A stretch of 27,584 bases of DNA from UMGS1933 sp051891435 (GTDB lineage Bacteria > Bacillota > Clostridia > TANB77 > CAG-508): contig JBJFFE010000071.1 in assembly GCA_051891435.1 (NCBI GenBank), forward strand, positions 1-27,584, read 5' to 3'. The translations under genes were made by a program, and so were the position numbers. Each line of letters starts with the position of its first letter. The first letter of the stretch is position 1. Of this stretch, positions 15,379-25,376 are shown piece by piece. The notes below the pieces were generated by a model. The model did not search any database and had not been told where the DNA came from. It saw only the letters and a list, made by a program, of their open reading frames with translations.

Positions 15379-15804
15379 CTATTTATTAATGTCTTCTGTT
15401 TCTCCTGACTTTTCTTCTATTTCCTCTTCTGGTATTTGTTCTGGCTCTACTACATCAACAGTTTCTAGTTTATACCCACATTTTGAACAAAATAAAGCTT
15501 CTTCTTCTATTTCAGCATAACATTTTGGACATTGTCTTTTTTTATTTAATTTTAATATTTCTTGTCTTGCCTCTTCAATTTCTTTTGATAAAGCATCTAT
15601 TTTCTCACATTGTTCTTTCAATTCTTCTTTAATATTAATATTTTCTTCTCTTACATGTTTTTCATATACTTTTTTACCTATTTCTTCGTATAAATCACTT
15701 ATTTTATTTTTATTGTCATTCATTTTTAATTTTAATTTTGTTTCCTTTGTTATTTTGCTTGTTGCTTCTGTTGTTTTTTTACCTATTTCATTAAAAAATC
15801 CCAT
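15379..15804 (-). CDS. Coiled-coil protein with C-terminal zinc ribbon
   Basis: A 141-residue soluble protein. Residues 1-90 are highly charged and predicted helical (a coiled coil), and a zinc ribbon follows with CPKC and CSKC pairs in CPKCYAEIEEEALFCSKCGY. The tail is acidic and proline/glutamate rich. Zinc-ribbon proteins of this kind are common in Clostridia and their roles are mostly unknown; nothing here assigns one. AGAGGTGAAAGAAA precedes the ATG. It is followed by a hairpin terminator. Confidence 0.82.
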   Translation of the reverse strand: MGFFNEIGKKTTEATSKITKETKLKLKMNDNKNKISDLYEEIGKKVYEKHVREENINIKEELKEQCEKIDALSKEIEEARQEILKLNKKRQCPKCYAEIEEEALFCSKCGYKLETVDVVEPEQIPEEEIEEKSGETEDINK

Positions 15805-15888
15805 TTTCTTTCACCTCTACTATTTATATTACTATTCATAAAAATTAAATGAATCATTATTATTATTTACACTATTTATTTTTTTATT

Positions 15889-16875
15889 CTAATCTTCAAA
15901 TTTTGCCTCTCTGTTCATTAATTTAATTACTTCCTCTTTTGGGTCTGAATTTTCAAATAAAACTTTATAAACAGAATTTACTATTGGCATTTCTACATTA
16001 TATTTTTTTGAAAGTTCATATGCAATTTTTATGTTATCTATACTTTCAATTACCATTCCAATTTCTTTTCTTGCTTCTTCTATAGTTTTCCCTTGACCTA
16101 TTAATATTCCTGCACGTCTATTTCTACTATGTCCACTCATACATGTAACTATTAAATCTCCCAGTCCTGTCAAGCCATATATTGTATTTACATCTCCACC
16201 CATTTTTACTGTTAATTTTGCCATTTCTGACAGTCCTCTTGTAAGTAGAGCTGCAAATGTATTGTCACCTAAGTTCAGTCCAGTTATAACACCAGCACAA
16301 AAAGCAATTATATTTTTAAGTGCTCCGCCAAGCTCAGCCCCTTTTATATCATATGATTTGTATATTCTTAATGTTTCACTCATAAATGTTTTGCTTACAT
16401 TTTCTAGTACTTCTTCATCTTTTGATGCAATTACTAATGCTGTAGGAATTCCTATTGACACCTCTTCTGCATGGCTTGGTCCTGATAATCCGCCAATTTT
16501 AGAATTTGGTAATTCTTCTTCTACTACCTCGTTTAATGAATATAATGTTTTTTCTTCAAATCCTTTTGAACATATAATTATCTGTTGGTTTGTTACATAT
16601 TGTTTAAATTTCTTTATGGTTTCTCTTACAAATTTTGATGGAGTAACAATTAGTATCATTTCAGTTCCGTCTATAGCTTCCTTAAAATCTGTTGTACAAA
16701 GCACTCCTTCTGGAATAACAGCTTGTGGCAAAAATTTGCACTTTTTTTCATTGTTTATCAAATCTGCTTCTTCTTGCATAAAAGACCATACTTTTACATT
16801 GTGTCCTAATTTAGCAAGATGAATAGCAAGCGCTGTTCCCCAGCTTCCACTTCCTATAATGCAAATGTTTTTCAT
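15889..16875 (-). CDS. gpsA: Glycerol-3-phosphate dehydrogenase [NAD(P)+]
   Basis: GpsA reduces dihydroxyacetone phosphate to sn-glycerol 3-phosphate for phospholipid synthesis. The 328-residue protein has the nucleotide-binding GSGSWGTALA at the N-terminus, GLSGPSHAEEVSIGIPTA, the catalytic-lysine region GGALKNIIAFCAGV, and YGLTGLGDLIVTCMSGHSRN. AGGAGG precedes the ATG. It is the third gene of a der-plsY-gpsA operon, 12 bases after plsY, whose product uses glycerol 3-phosphate directly. Confidence 0.98.
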   Translation of the reverse strand: MKNICIIGSGSWGTALAIHLAKLGHNVKVWSFMQEEADLINNEKKCKFLPQAVIPEGVLCTTDFKEAIDGTEMILIVTPSKFVRETIKKFKQYVTNQQIIICSKGFEEKTLYSLNEVVEEELPNSKIGGLSGPSHAEEVSIGIPTALVIASKDEEVLENVSKTFMSETLRIYKSYDIKGAELGGALKNIIAFCAGVITGLNLGDNTFAALLTRGLSEMAKLTVKMGGDVNTIYGLTGLGDLIVTCMSGHSRNRRAGILIGQGKTIEEARKEIGMVIESIDNIKIAYELSKKYNVEMPIVNSVYKVLFENSDPKEEVIKLMNREAKFED

Positions 16876-16887
16876 TGGTAATTCCTC

Positions 16888-17505
16888 CTATTTTTTAAAA
16901 GATAATTTATTTTCTTTTCCTTCTTTTATCCTCTTTATATTACTTCTGTGGTTAAATACGATTAATGCTGCTATCAAAAAGCTTATTACTGTTCCAATTA
17001 CTGTACCACCTTCGTGTATAAAGATTGTTAATATTGGGAAAAGAATTGCTGCAAATATTGATCCTAGTGAAACCATTCTAGTTATTGCAATTATTACAAG
17101 TCCAAATACTAAACATATTAAACCTATTTTCCAATCTAGCATTAATAGAACTCCAATTGCTGTTGCGACTCCTTTTCCACCTCTAAATTCAAAAAATATT
17201 GGATACGTATGTCCTAGTATTACCATAAAACCTGCAATATATTTTAAAGTATTAACATCAAATCCACTCCACATATTTTTTGCAAATATTGCTACAAGAA
17301 TTGCTGCCACACCTTTTAGTATATCACATACAAGAGTTAGTAATGCTACTTTTTTCCCTACGGTTCTTAATACATTGGTTGTTCCTGCGTTTTTACTTCC
17401 CTTTTCTCTTACATCAAAGCCTGCAAATTTTCTACTAAATATTACTGCAAAGTTTATGCTCCCTATAACATATGCAACTATTGCTACTGTAATGTATGCT
17501 TCCAT
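16888..17505 (-). CDS. plsY: Glycerol-3-phosphate acyltransferase PlsY
   Basis: PlsY transfers the acyl group of acyl-phosphate to glycerol 3-phosphate, the first step of phosphatidic acid synthesis. The 205-residue protein has five or so membrane segments and the three cytosolic motifs: GSINFAVIFSRKFAGFDVREKGSKNAGTTN (motif 1 positions about 17-45, key residues GSKNAGTTN), GHTYPIFFEFRGGKGVAT and a C-terminal FNHRSNIKRI. GGAGG precedes the ATG. It lies between der and gpsA in one operon with gaps of about 12 bases. Confidence 0.98.
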   Translation of the reverse strand: MEAYITVAIVAYVIGSINFAVIFSRKFAGFDVREKGSKNAGTTNVLRTVGKKVALLTLVCDILKGVAAILVAIFAKNMWSGFDVNTLKYIAGFMVILGHTYPIFFEFRGGKGVATAIGVLLMLDWKIGLICLVFGLVIIAITRMVSLGSIFAAILFPILTIFIHEGGTVIGTVISFLIAALIVFNHRSNIKRIKEGKENKLSFKK

Positions 17506-17517
17506 AATATATACCTC

Positions 17518-18849
17518 CTATAAATTATTTTTTTCATCTTTTTCTCTGGCGATTATTCTTATTGGTGTTCCTTCTAGCTCAAAATTGCTTCTTATTTGAT
17601 TTGCTAAATATCGTTCATATGAAAAATGGAATAAGTCTTTGCTGTTTACAAATATTATAAATGTTGGTGGTTTAGATGACACTTGCGTAGCATATAAAAT
17701 TTTTAGCCTTCTTCCTTTGTCTGTTGGTGGTTGTACTACAGCTATTGCCTCATTTATAACCTGATTTAATGTTGCTGTTGAAATTCTAAGTGAATTATTT
17801 TTAGCTACCTTTTTAATTAATTCAAACAGTTTATCTACCCTTTGCCCAGTTTTTGCTGAAATAAATAAAATTGGTGCATAGGTTAAATATCGTAATTTAT
17901 TATAAACATCTTTTTTATACTGTTCCAATGTCCCAGTTTCCTTCTCAACTTCGTCCCACTTATTAATTACAATAATTATCCCTTTTCCAGCTTCGTGTGC
18001 CTCTCCTGCAATTTTTGTATCTTGCTCTGTTACACCTTCGGTTGCATCTATCATCATTAAACACACATCTGCTCTTTCCACTGCTAAAAGTGACCTCATT
18101 ACACTAAACTTTTCAATACTATCATTTACTTTACTTTTTTTTCTAATACCTGCTGTGTCTATAAAATTATATTTTCCTGTTTCGTTTTCGAAATAAGAAT
18201 CTATTGCATCTCTTGTGGTTCCTGCCACATCACTTACTATTACTCTATTTTCACCTAAAATTTTATTTACTAATGAAGATTTTCCAACATTTGGTTTGCC
18301 AATTATTGCAACATTAATTACTTCTTCATTATTTTCGTTTTCATCTATTGGAGGAAGATGTTTATAAATTTCATCTAAAACGTCACCTATTCCTAAAGCA
18401 TTTGTAGAAGAAACTGGCATAGGGTCTCCTAAGCCCAAATTGTAAAATTCATATATATCATCACTTGTTTGCCCATAATTATCTGCTTTGTTACAAACAA
18501 GGACAACTGGCTTTCCAGATTTTTTTAACATCATAGCAATTTCTTTATCTGCAGCTGTTACACCTTGCTTTATATCTGTTATAAATACTATCACATCTGC
18601 TATATTTATTGCTATAGTTGCTTGTTCTCTCATTCCAAATAAAATAACATCTTTTGATTCTGGTTCTATTCCTGCTGTATCTATTAAAGTAAAATCTCTT
18701 CCTCTCCAATTACTATCTGCATATACTCTATCCCTTGTAACTCCTGGAGTATCTTCAACAATTGAAAGTCTTTTGCCTACTATATAATTAAAAAATGTAG
18801 ATTTGCCAACATTTGGTTTGCCAATTATTGCTACCATTGGTTTTGACAT
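17518..18849 (-). CDS. der: Ribosome biogenesis GTPase Der
   Basis: Der (EngA) helps to assemble the 50S subunit. It has two GTPase domains in tandem, each with a Walker A GKPNVGKS, with DTAG switch II motifs in DTAGIEPE and DTAGIRKKSK, NKAD and NKWD specificity motifs, and a C-terminal KH-like domain. The length of 443 residues is normal. A GTG at 18858 is in frame, but AGGTG is better spaced for ATG 18849 (MSKPMVAIIG), which also fits the family. It starts the der-plsY-gpsA operon. Confidence 0.98.
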   Translation of the reverse strand: MSKPMVAIIGKPNVGKSTFFNYIVGKRLSIVEDTPGVTRDRVYADSNWRGRDFTLIDTAGIEPESKDVILFGMREQATIAINIADVIVFITDIKQGVTAADKEIAMMLKKSGKPVVLVCNKADNYGQTSDDIYEFYNLGLGDPMPVSSTNALGIGDVLDEIYKHLPPIDENENNEEVINVAIIGKPNVGKSSLVNKILGENRVIVSDVAGTTRDAIDSYFENETGKYNFIDTAGIRKKSKVNDSIEKFSVMRSLLAVERADVCLMMIDATEGVTEQDTKIAGEAHEAGKGIIIVINKWDEVEKETGTLEQYKKDVYNKLRYLTYAPILFISAKTGQRVDKLFELIKKVAKNNSLRISTATLNQVINEAIAVVQPPTDKGRRLKILYATQVSSKPPTFIIFVNSKDLFHFSYERYLANQIRSNFELEGTPIRIIAREKDEKNNL

Positions 18850-18905
18850 TTTTTTCACCTAACTTTCTTTTTTGTATTTTATATCATTTATGTAATTTAG
18901 TCAAT

Positions 18906-18934
18906 AAAAAAGATGCTTATTAAGCATCTTTTTT
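18906..18934. terminator. Terminator overlapping the rpmF stop
   Basis: AAAAAAGATGCTTA and TAAGCATCTTTTTT form a near-perfect stem; the rpmF stop lies in the loop. A/T tracts on both sides would allow termination in both directions. Confidence 0.85.
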
Positions 18935-19102
18935 TTCTATAATTTCTTTTCCATCATAGTATCCACAGTTTGAACAAACTCTATGTGGCATTACTGGTTC
19001 ATTACAATGTTTACATCTTGCAATACTTGGTTTTTCTAATTTCCATGTTGATCTTTTTAAATGTGTTCTTTCTTTTGACCATCTTCTTTTTGGTTGTGCC
19101 AT
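18920..19102 (-). CDS. rpmF: 50S ribosomal protein L32
   Basis: A 60-residue basic protein with the family start MAQPKRRWSKERTHLKRS and a zinc-binding form of L32, seen as CKHC and CSNC pairs. AAGGAGGGAGAAAA precedes the ATG. Unlike in many Bacillota no plsX or DUF177 gene follows; the gene ends in a terminator and der starts independently. Confidence 0.98.
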   Translation of the reverse strand: MAQPKRRWSKERTHLKRSTWKLEKPSIARCKHCNEPVMPHRVCSNCGYYDGKEIIEKKDA

Positions 19103-19290
19103 TTTTCTCCCTCCTTAAATAACTATAGTATCTATGTAAATAGTTTTTTTCAAAAATTGTCACTAAAATAGTATACTAGTAATTTAAAAATTTGTCAAGC
19201 AATTAACAAATTTTTTTACTTTTTAATGATATTTTGGTTTTTAATTCTTCTTTTTTTATCTTCAAGATATAAATAAAAAGCAAGAAAAAT

Positions 19291-19316
19291 GAAGTGAACT
19301 TTTTATAGTTCACTTC
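19291..19316 (-). terminator. Intrinsic terminator after rny
   Basis: GAAGTGAACT and AGTTCACTTC form a perfect ten-base stem with a six-base loop, followed by ATTTTTCTT on the minus strand, about 18 bases after the rny stop. Confidence 0.9.
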
Positions 19317-19334
19317 AAAATCTTATTTTTTATT

Positions 19335-20873
19335 TTATTTTGCATAATCTATTGCTCTTGTTTCTCTTATTACATTTACTTTTATTTGTCCTGGATATTC
19401 CATTTCAGATTCTACTTTTTGAGCTACTTCTCTTGCCATTACTACCATCTGAGCATCTGAAATTTTTTCAGGTTTTACAACAAGTCTTATTTCTCTTCCT
19501 GCTTGAACTGCATAAGATTTATCAACACCTTCAAATGAATCTGCAATTTCTTCTAATTTTTCTAATCTCTTAATGTATGCTTCTAGTGTTTCTCTTCTTG
19601 CTCCTGGTCTTGATGCTGATATTGCATCTGCTGCCTGTATTAATACAGCTTCTATTGTTTTTGGTTCTACATCTCCATGATGTGCTTGTACTGCATTTAT
19701 TACTAAATCATTTTCTTTGTACTTTTTAAGAACATCTACACCTATTTCTACGTGTGTTCCTTCCATATCATGGTCTAGGGCTTTACCTATATCATGTAAT
19801 AATCCTGCTCTGCGAGCAAGTTTTGGATCTAATCCTAATTCTTCAGCCATTATTCTTGCTAAATTAGAAACCTCAATCGAGTGATTTAAAACATTTTGTC
19901 CATAACTTGTTCTATATTTTAGTTTTCCTATTAATCTAACTAAATCTGGATGTAAGCCATGTACTCCTGTTTCTAATACGGCTCTTTCTCCCTCTTCTTT
20001 TATAATTTCTTCTACTTCCTCTTTAGCTTTTTCCACCATTTCTTCTATTTTGGCTGGATGAATTCTTCCGTCTTCAATAAGTTTTTCAAGTGCAATTCTT
20101 GCAACTTCTCTTCTTAATGGATCAAATCCTGATAAAATAACTGCTTCAGGAGTATCATCAATTATTAGGTCTATTCCTGTTAATGTTTCTAGTGTTTTAA
20201 TGTTTCTTCCTTCTCTTCCTATTATTCTACCTTTCATATCGTCATTTGGTAATGAAACTACAGACACTGTTGTTTCAGAAGTGTGATCTGCTGCACATTT
20301 TTGGATAGTATAACCTAAAATTTCTCTGGCTTTTTTATTTGCTGTTTCTTTAGCTTGTTTTTCTGATTCCTTAATTAAAGCAGCTTTTTCATCTGTTAGT
20401 TTCCTATCTAGTTTGTCTAACAAAATTTTTGTTGCCTCATCTTTTGATAATCCAGAAATTTTTTGTAATTCTGCCATTTGGTTGTTAAGCATTTCGTCCA
20501 AATTTTTTCTTTTCTTATCAATTTCTTGAATTGTTCTTTCCAAATCTTTCTCTTTACGTTCAAAGTTTTCAGAACGTCTTTCCAAACTTTCTTCTTTCTG
20601 GAAATTTCTTTTTTCTTGTAATTGTACTTCGCCTCTTCTTTCTTTTATCTCTTCATCTAAATCATTTCTTAATTGTAATATTTCTTCCTTTGCTTTTAAA
20701 AGTTCTTCTTTCTTTGCATTTTCAGCTTCTTTCCTTGCATTTTCTAGGATTCGAGAAGCTTCGCTCTCTGCTCCTTTTATTTTAGATTCAGCTGTTTTCT
20801 TTCTTATTGTAATTCCTACTGGAATACATACAGCTGCTGAGATAACGAAAGTGGCTATTATTGCTATTACCAT
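19335..20873 (-). CDS. rny: Ribonuclease Y
   Basis: RNase Y is the membrane-anchored endonuclease that initiates mRNA decay in many Bacillota. The 512-residue protein has an N-terminal membrane helix (residues 1-20), a long charged coiled coil (about 30-200), a KH domain around GRIIGREGRNIKTLE and the HD domain with LLHDIGKALDHDMEGTH (catalytic His-Asp) near residues 350-370, then HHGDVEPKT. A TTG at 20879 is in frame, but AGAGGTG is correctly placed for ATG 20873. It contains single CGC and CGA codons at Arg positions (LARRAG, ASRILENA), showing that these codons are sense in this genome. Confidence 0.98.
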   Translation of the reverse strand: MVIAIIATFVISAAVCIPVGITIRKKTAESKIKGAESEASRILENARKEAENAKKEELLKAKEEILQLRNDLDEEIKERRGEVQLQEKRNFQKEESLERRSENFERKEKDLERTIQEIDKKRKNLDEMLNNQMAELQKISGLSKDEATKILLDKLDRKLTDEKAALIKESEKQAKETANKKAREILGYTIQKCAADHTSETTVSVVSLPNDDMKGRIIGREGRNIKTLETLTGIDLIIDDTPEAVILSGFDPLRREVARIALEKLIEDGRIHPAKIEEMVEKAKEEVEEIIKEEGERAVLETGVHGLHPDLVRLIGKLKYRTSYGQNVLNHSIEVSNLARIMAEELGLDPKLARRAGLLHDIGKALDHDMEGTHVEIGVDVLKKYKENDLVINAVQAHHGDVEPKTIEAVLIQAADAISASRPGARRETLEAYIKRLEKLEEIADSFEGVDKSYAVQAGREIRLVVKPEKISDAQMVVMAREVAQKVESEMEYPGQIKVNVIRETRAIDYAK

Positions 20874-20997
20874 AAACAATGCACCTCTTTCTATTAAATT
20901 TTCAATGTTCAGATTATATATATTATCAATTTAAATATTTATAATTTCTGTACTATTATATTTTACCTTTTATATTGTAAGTTGTCAAGTAAAAAAT

Positions 20998-21031
20998 AAA
21001 CACCTTACCAAATATTTTTGGTAAGGTGTTT
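20998..21031 (-). terminator. Terminator after the large pilin-like gene
   Basis: AAACACCTTACCA and TGGTAAGGTGTTT form a perfect 13-base stem with an AT-rich loop, seven bases beyond the stop codon at 21039. The minus-strand tail is AT-rich. Confidence 0.85.
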
Positions 21032-21038
21032 ATTTTAC

Positions 21039-23396
21039 TTAGTCTATACATTTAAATAAATATATTTCTGTTACTCCACTACTTGTAGGTTTATAGAAAG
21101 AAAATACATTGCTACTAGTATTAAATTTTATACTTCTTTGTTGAAGAACTGAGCAAAATCCAGATATAATTACATTATTATTAGTATCTCCAAAACTAAT
21201 ATTAAATAAATCAATATCAGTAATATTTTCATCATCAGTTGATATTTCATCAGTTCCTCCCATTCTTAAAGTATTGCTATCATATGGTGTATATAAATAA
21301 GCATTAGATATATCTTCACGTATCTTCCATGCATTATTTGCATTATCTTTTTCTAAAACATAGTCATAATTTTCTTTTCCTGAGTATTCAATTGTAACAG
21401 GATTAGTTGATAAAATCGTAACTTGCTGTGAACTTATATTATTGTTATTTGCGCTTTTCATTGAATATGCTGTTCCAGCAGTTTTACTATTTACCAACAA
21501 ATACGACACCCCACTTGAAAGCTCGGATACATCAGTTACAAGTTCATATGTTTTTGTTGCAATTGGGGTAACTGTTGTTTCTTCAGAAAGCTTTATTTCT
21601 TCTCCTTTAACAGCTTTTATTTGATATGTGTATTCTGTTCCATTTGATAAACTTGAAATTGTATATGGGCTAGTTATAGGTGTTGTTCTCTCTTCTCCAT
21701 TCCAAATCAAATAATATGTTGCTTCTGTTGCCATTCCCCAACTTAATGTTACTGTTCCGTTTATTGCTGTTGCTGTAACAACAGGAGTAGGAAGTACTGT
21801 TTCTCCAGCTTCTTTGTACAAATAGATATCATTTTGTCCTGAAGAATAGCAAGTAAATCTAGGGCTACCGCTATTATATTTCAAATAATAACTGTCATAT
21901 TTTATAGAAGCAACATAAGAGCTACTATCTATTGAAGCTGTAAAATTTTGAGTTCCAGTACTAGTATTAATTCCAAAGCTTTTCGATCCTCCAAGCAAAT
22001 ATCCATTATTTTTCAAATCTTTAAAACTCCAATTTCCTGCATTTACTTCTAGTCTAAAAGGATAAAAATCATTTGTCAAGCTAATTTTTTGATTTTCTAT
22101 AGTTACTTCTACTGGATCTCTATATTTACCATTTTGAGCTCCTATGGTATATGCTTTACCATCCTTTGCTGTAGCTATTAGATATGTACTACCTGATATT
22201 AGCTCCGATTCGTTCGTGACTAATTCATATGTACCAGTTGTTGGTATAGCAATTGTTTCATCTGTCCAATTTGAATTTACTTTTGAAGGATCTGTTGAAT
22301 TTGCTCTTACTTGATAATAATATGCATATCCATTGTTTAAACCTTCTTTTACAAATTTACATTCTGTAACTACTTCTGTATCTTTATTTCCTGCTTCATC
22401 TTTCCATGATACAGAATATGAAGTTGCCCCATCTACTGGGTCCCACGTTAATGTAACTTTTTTATCATCAAGTGTTTGTTTTACATTTGGGGTATCAAGT
22501 CTATTGGGAGGAGCATATCCAACTTCCTTATATAAATATATTTCATTTCCAGTCGTTCCTGAACTATAACAAGTTGTAATAAAATTAGAATTTCTTATTA
22601 CATTATATTGATCTAGTCCCAAAAAAACAATTCGTGCTGCACCACTTGAATTAAATGTTATAGAACATTTAGCAAGAGCATCCTGATTGCCTAAAACCAA
22701 ACTATTTTTTAAATTTTGCGAACCATTAAGATATTTATTTTCTTTAGCATCATAGAATGTATAACTACCGTCTTTTTTATCTAATCTCAGTGCATAATCT
22801 CCATTATATGCTATTTGCCCTGCAGCAACATCATAAATTTTATTTAATCTGTTTTTTGTTCCTTCTTCATTTTCCTCTGGATTAGGTTTATCTAATACAA
22901 ATGCAATATCAGACAAATTTGCTACAGAAGTTAATCCACTTGCAATAAGGTATTGTTTGCCTTCTTCTAAATCATCTTCGTTGTTAATTTGTTCAAACAG
23001 TTTTATTGGATTGTCAAGGTCTGTTAGCTTTAATGTCTGTAAGTCTATTGTAAATCCACAGTATCCATTGCTGAGTTTATAATTAAAAAATAATTTTGAC
23101 CTTTGCGAATCATTGTAGTCATCTGTGTATTCATATCTAATAGCAGTTATATCATCTTGTAAATTTCCAACTAAAAACTCCTCTAGCGTCATATTATCTT
23201 TTTCCAAATAATAAAATGGTAATATTGATTCTATTTGTTCCCTTGCCATCTCTTGATTTGTCCTATCTGCAGCTTTTTTTGTATAATTAAATAACCCACC
23301 ATTTATGGCAGTTGTTATTGTTACTGTTACTAAAATAAGCATAACTATAATCGTTATAATTAAAGCTATAAGTGTAATTCCCTTTGTATTTTTCAT
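21039..23396 (-). CDS. Large prepilin-like surface protein with FN3 domains and repeated modules
   Basis: The N-terminus is a type III/IV-pilin signal, KGITLIALIITIIVMLIL, with cleavage expected after Gly6 and Ala in place of the usual Glu5. Behind it the 785-residue protein shows three related modules of about 150 residues (about 134-295, 390-530 and 617-785). Each opens with a line such as YELVTNESELISGSTYLI and ends IYLYKE or IYLFK. Two fibronectin type III domains separate them (about 302-386 and 536-612). It looks like a secreted adhesin or minor pilin of unknown ligand. Strong AAGGAGG site. It is a single-gene unit with its own terminator, downstream of a VWA protein. Confidence 0.85.
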   Translation of the reverse strand: MKNTKGITLIALIITIIVMLILVTVTITTAINGGLFNYTKKAADRTNQEMAREQIESILPFYYLEKDNMTLEEFLVGNLQDDITAIRYEYTDDYNDSQRSKLFFNYKLSNGYCGFTIDLQTLKLTDLDNPIKLFEQINNEDDLEEGKQYLIASGLTSVANLSDIAFVLDKPNPEENEEGTKNRLNKIYDVAAGQIAYNGDYALRLDKKDGSYTFYDAKENKYLNGSQNLKNSLVLGNQDALAKCSITFNSSGAARIVFLGLDQYNVIRNSNFITTCYSSGTTGNEIYLYKEVGYAPPNRLDTPNVKQTLDDKKVTLTWDPVDGATSYSVSWKDEAGNKDTEVVTECKFVKEGLNNGYAYYYQVRANSTDPSKVNSNWTDETIAIPTTGTYELVTNESELISGSTYLIATAKDGKAYTIGAQNGKYRDPVEVTIENQKISLTNDFYPFRLEVNAGNWSFKDLKNNGYLLGGSKSFGINTSTGTQNFTASIDSSSYVASIKYDSYYLKYNSGSPRFTCYSSGQNDIYLYKEAGETVLPTPVVTATAINGTVTLSWGMATEATYYLIWNGEERTTPITSPYTISSLSNGTEYTYQIKAVKGEEIKLSEETTVTPIATKTYELVTDVSELSSGVSYLLVNSKTAGTAYSMKSANNNNISSQQVTILSTNPVTIEYSGKENYDYVLEKDNANNAWKIREDISNAYLYTPYDSNTLRMGGTDEISTDDENITDIDLFNISFGDTNNNVIISGFCSVLQQRSIKFNTSSNVFSFYKPTSSGVTEIYLFKCID

Positions 23397-23502
23397 TTGT
23401 TTTCCTCCTTATTTTTCCCCTTTCTTATATTATATCCTATGGATTTTTGCTTTGCAATATTTTAAAATAAAAATTTACTTTAATACATCAAGAATTATCA
23501 AA

Positions 23503-23531
23503 ATGGGAAGATAAATTTTCTATCTTCCCAT
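23503..23531 (-). terminator. Terminator after the VWA gene
   Basis: ATGGGAAGATA and TATCTTCCCAT form a perfect 11-base stem with a seven-base loop about 13 bases after the stop codon at 23544. Confidence 0.8.
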
Positions 23532-23543
23532 TCTAACTAAATA

Positions 23544-25349
23544 TTATTTATATTTTATTAATTTTTCTAATAATTCTATTTCTTGTTTTAAATCACTATC
23601 TTTTATATATTTGTTTTCTTGCTCTATGTATTCTTTAATTGTATTGAATGTGTTTCTATATTCCTCACTAACCGATAATTTTACAGACGTCCTCTCGTTT
23701 TCGCCTAAAATTCTGTATATTTCTTCAGTTGTATAATTGCAATCTTCTATTCCATAATATGGTGATATGATAAATTGCTCTTCTTCACTTCTTTCATATA
23801 ATATCCAATTTTTTAATACATTAACATATCTTGTAAGAAGTATTGCTTTTCTTATTCCAGTATTTTCGTAATATTCTTCTCTATCTTCAAGTTCTACTGT
23901 TTGAGAATTACTATATTCTTTACCATTCCTATCTTTATAAGAAACTTTTAATTTTAAACTTCCAGAATTATCTTCTGTTTTTTTATTTAATTTAAGTAAT
24001 ACCACTCCACCTTTTACTTCTCCAGTATCTGTTGTTTTTGATGGGAATAATGTGTTTACGTTCATTATATTTCCATTTTCTTTATTCACAGTATCTGAAC
24101 CATAAACTGAAGCGATTTCAAAATCTTCAGATTTTAAACTTAATTTCAAGTCAAATACTAATGGAGTAACCATATATTCAAACTGTTCTCCCATTCTTGC
24201 TTTAAAATCTGCTGAGCTATGTACTGAATAGTAATTAGCACCTTTTACATCTGTAATACTCTCAATTAATTCTGTATTAAAATCAACACCTACTCCTATA
24301 AAAGTCGTATAAATTCCTTCATCTGCATTTTCTTCTACATATGATAATAATCCATTTTTTGAAGTAGTTCCATAGTTTGGCATTGCATCAGTAATTACAA
24401 TTATTCTATTTTCATATTCATCACTATCTATATTAGAGTATTCTTTAAACAATTCTGTGGCTTTTGTGTATCCACTTTCAAAGTTTGTTCCTCCTGCTGC
24501 TTGAATTTCTAATATGTGATTTTGTATTGCTTTTACATCTGTTTCTCCTACTAAACTTAGAGGTTTTCCTAAATATGCATCATTATCAAATAAAACCATT
24601 CCAAATCTATCATCATCATTTAATTGGTCAATTAATATATTTACCGATTCATTTGCAATTTCCATCTTGCTTTTATTTCTGTCTTTACTAAATACTTCTA
24701 ATGCACTATCATAATAATACGAATCTAAATTAGAGCTCATTGAACCAGATATATCTAAAACCACAACTAAATTTAGTTTTTTTCTTGAGAAATCACTTTC
24801 TTTAATATTAGAATTTAATCCAACTGTTATATAATACTCTTTTTCATTTGATATAGGATCATTTGATATTGCACTAGAATATGATGGTGAAAACAACTCT
24901 TCTGACTCGTTCTTTTTTCCTGTATCAAATACATAATCATAAAATATTCCATTATAAGTTATATCTGTAGATATTGGAAAATATCCATTATTTATATTTT
25001 CTCTAAAATTATTAGCATCTTTTGCGCCACCAACCGAAAATCCAATTGATGTATCTGATGCCGAAAAAGATTCTACTGCTGAAACGTCTCCTGATGTCAC
25101 ACTTGAACTATCTAAACCGCTTATTATTGAAGAATAAATAGTTCCACCCTTATATCCAGAATTAGTATTATTTTTTGCATCATTTGAATATTGCCAGTCG
25201 TCTATTTTGCCGTTACTACTTATAATAACTTTGTTACTTTTGTTGTTTTTTATAACACATATAGCTATGCCACATGCAATAAGTATAATTATTATTGAAA
25301 ATATTATAGCTACTTTTAAGCTAACTTTTATTTGTTTTTTTTCTTCCAT
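23544..25349 (-). CDS. Membrane-anchored VWA-domain protein, YfbK-like
   Basis: The 601-residue protein has one N-terminal membrane helix (about residues 12-34), a short outer segment resembling the vWF_A N-terminal region of YfbK (FSVGGAKDANNFRENINNGYF), and a von Willebrand A domain with a complete MIDAS site: DISGSMS (near 199), the Thr of AAGGTNFESG and Asp of ITDAMPNYG. A C-terminal helical domain follows. Such proteins bind metal and act in surface contacts or chaperone-like assemblies; the ligand is unknown. A TTG at 25367 is in frame, but AGAGGT points to ATG 25349. It is separated from the pilin-like gene by a terminator, so a joint role is only suggestive. Confidence 0.87.
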   Translation of the reverse strand: MEEKKQIKVSLKVAIIFSIIIILIACGIAICVIKNNKSNKVIISSNGKIDDWQYSNDAKNNTNSGYKGGTIYSSIISGLDSSSVTSGDVSAVESFSASDTSIGFSVGGAKDANNFRENINNGYFPISTDITYNGIFYDYVFDTGKKNESEELFSPSYSSAISNDPISNEKEYYITVGLNSNIKESDFSRKKLNLVVVLDISGSMSSNLDSYYYDSALEVFSKDRNKSKMEIANESVNILIDQLNDDDRFGMVLFDNDAYLGKPLSLVGETDVKAIQNHILEIQAAGGTNFESGYTKATELFKEYSNIDSDEYENRIIVITDAMPNYGTTSKNGLLSYVEENADEGIYTTFIGVGVDFNTELIESITDVKGANYYSVHSSADFKARMGEQFEYMVTPLVFDLKLSLKSEDFEIASVYGSDTVNKENGNIMNVNTLFPSKTTDTGEVKGGVVLLKLNKKTEDNSGSLKLKVSYKDRNGKEYSNSQTVELEDREEYYENTGIRKAILLTRYVNVLKNWILYERSEEEQFIISPYYGIEDCNYTTEEIYRILGENERTSVKLSVSEEYRNTFNTIKEYIEQENKYIKDSDLKQEIELLEKLIKYK

Positions 25350-25376
25350 TGTATTACCTCTTTTCAAAAATAAATT

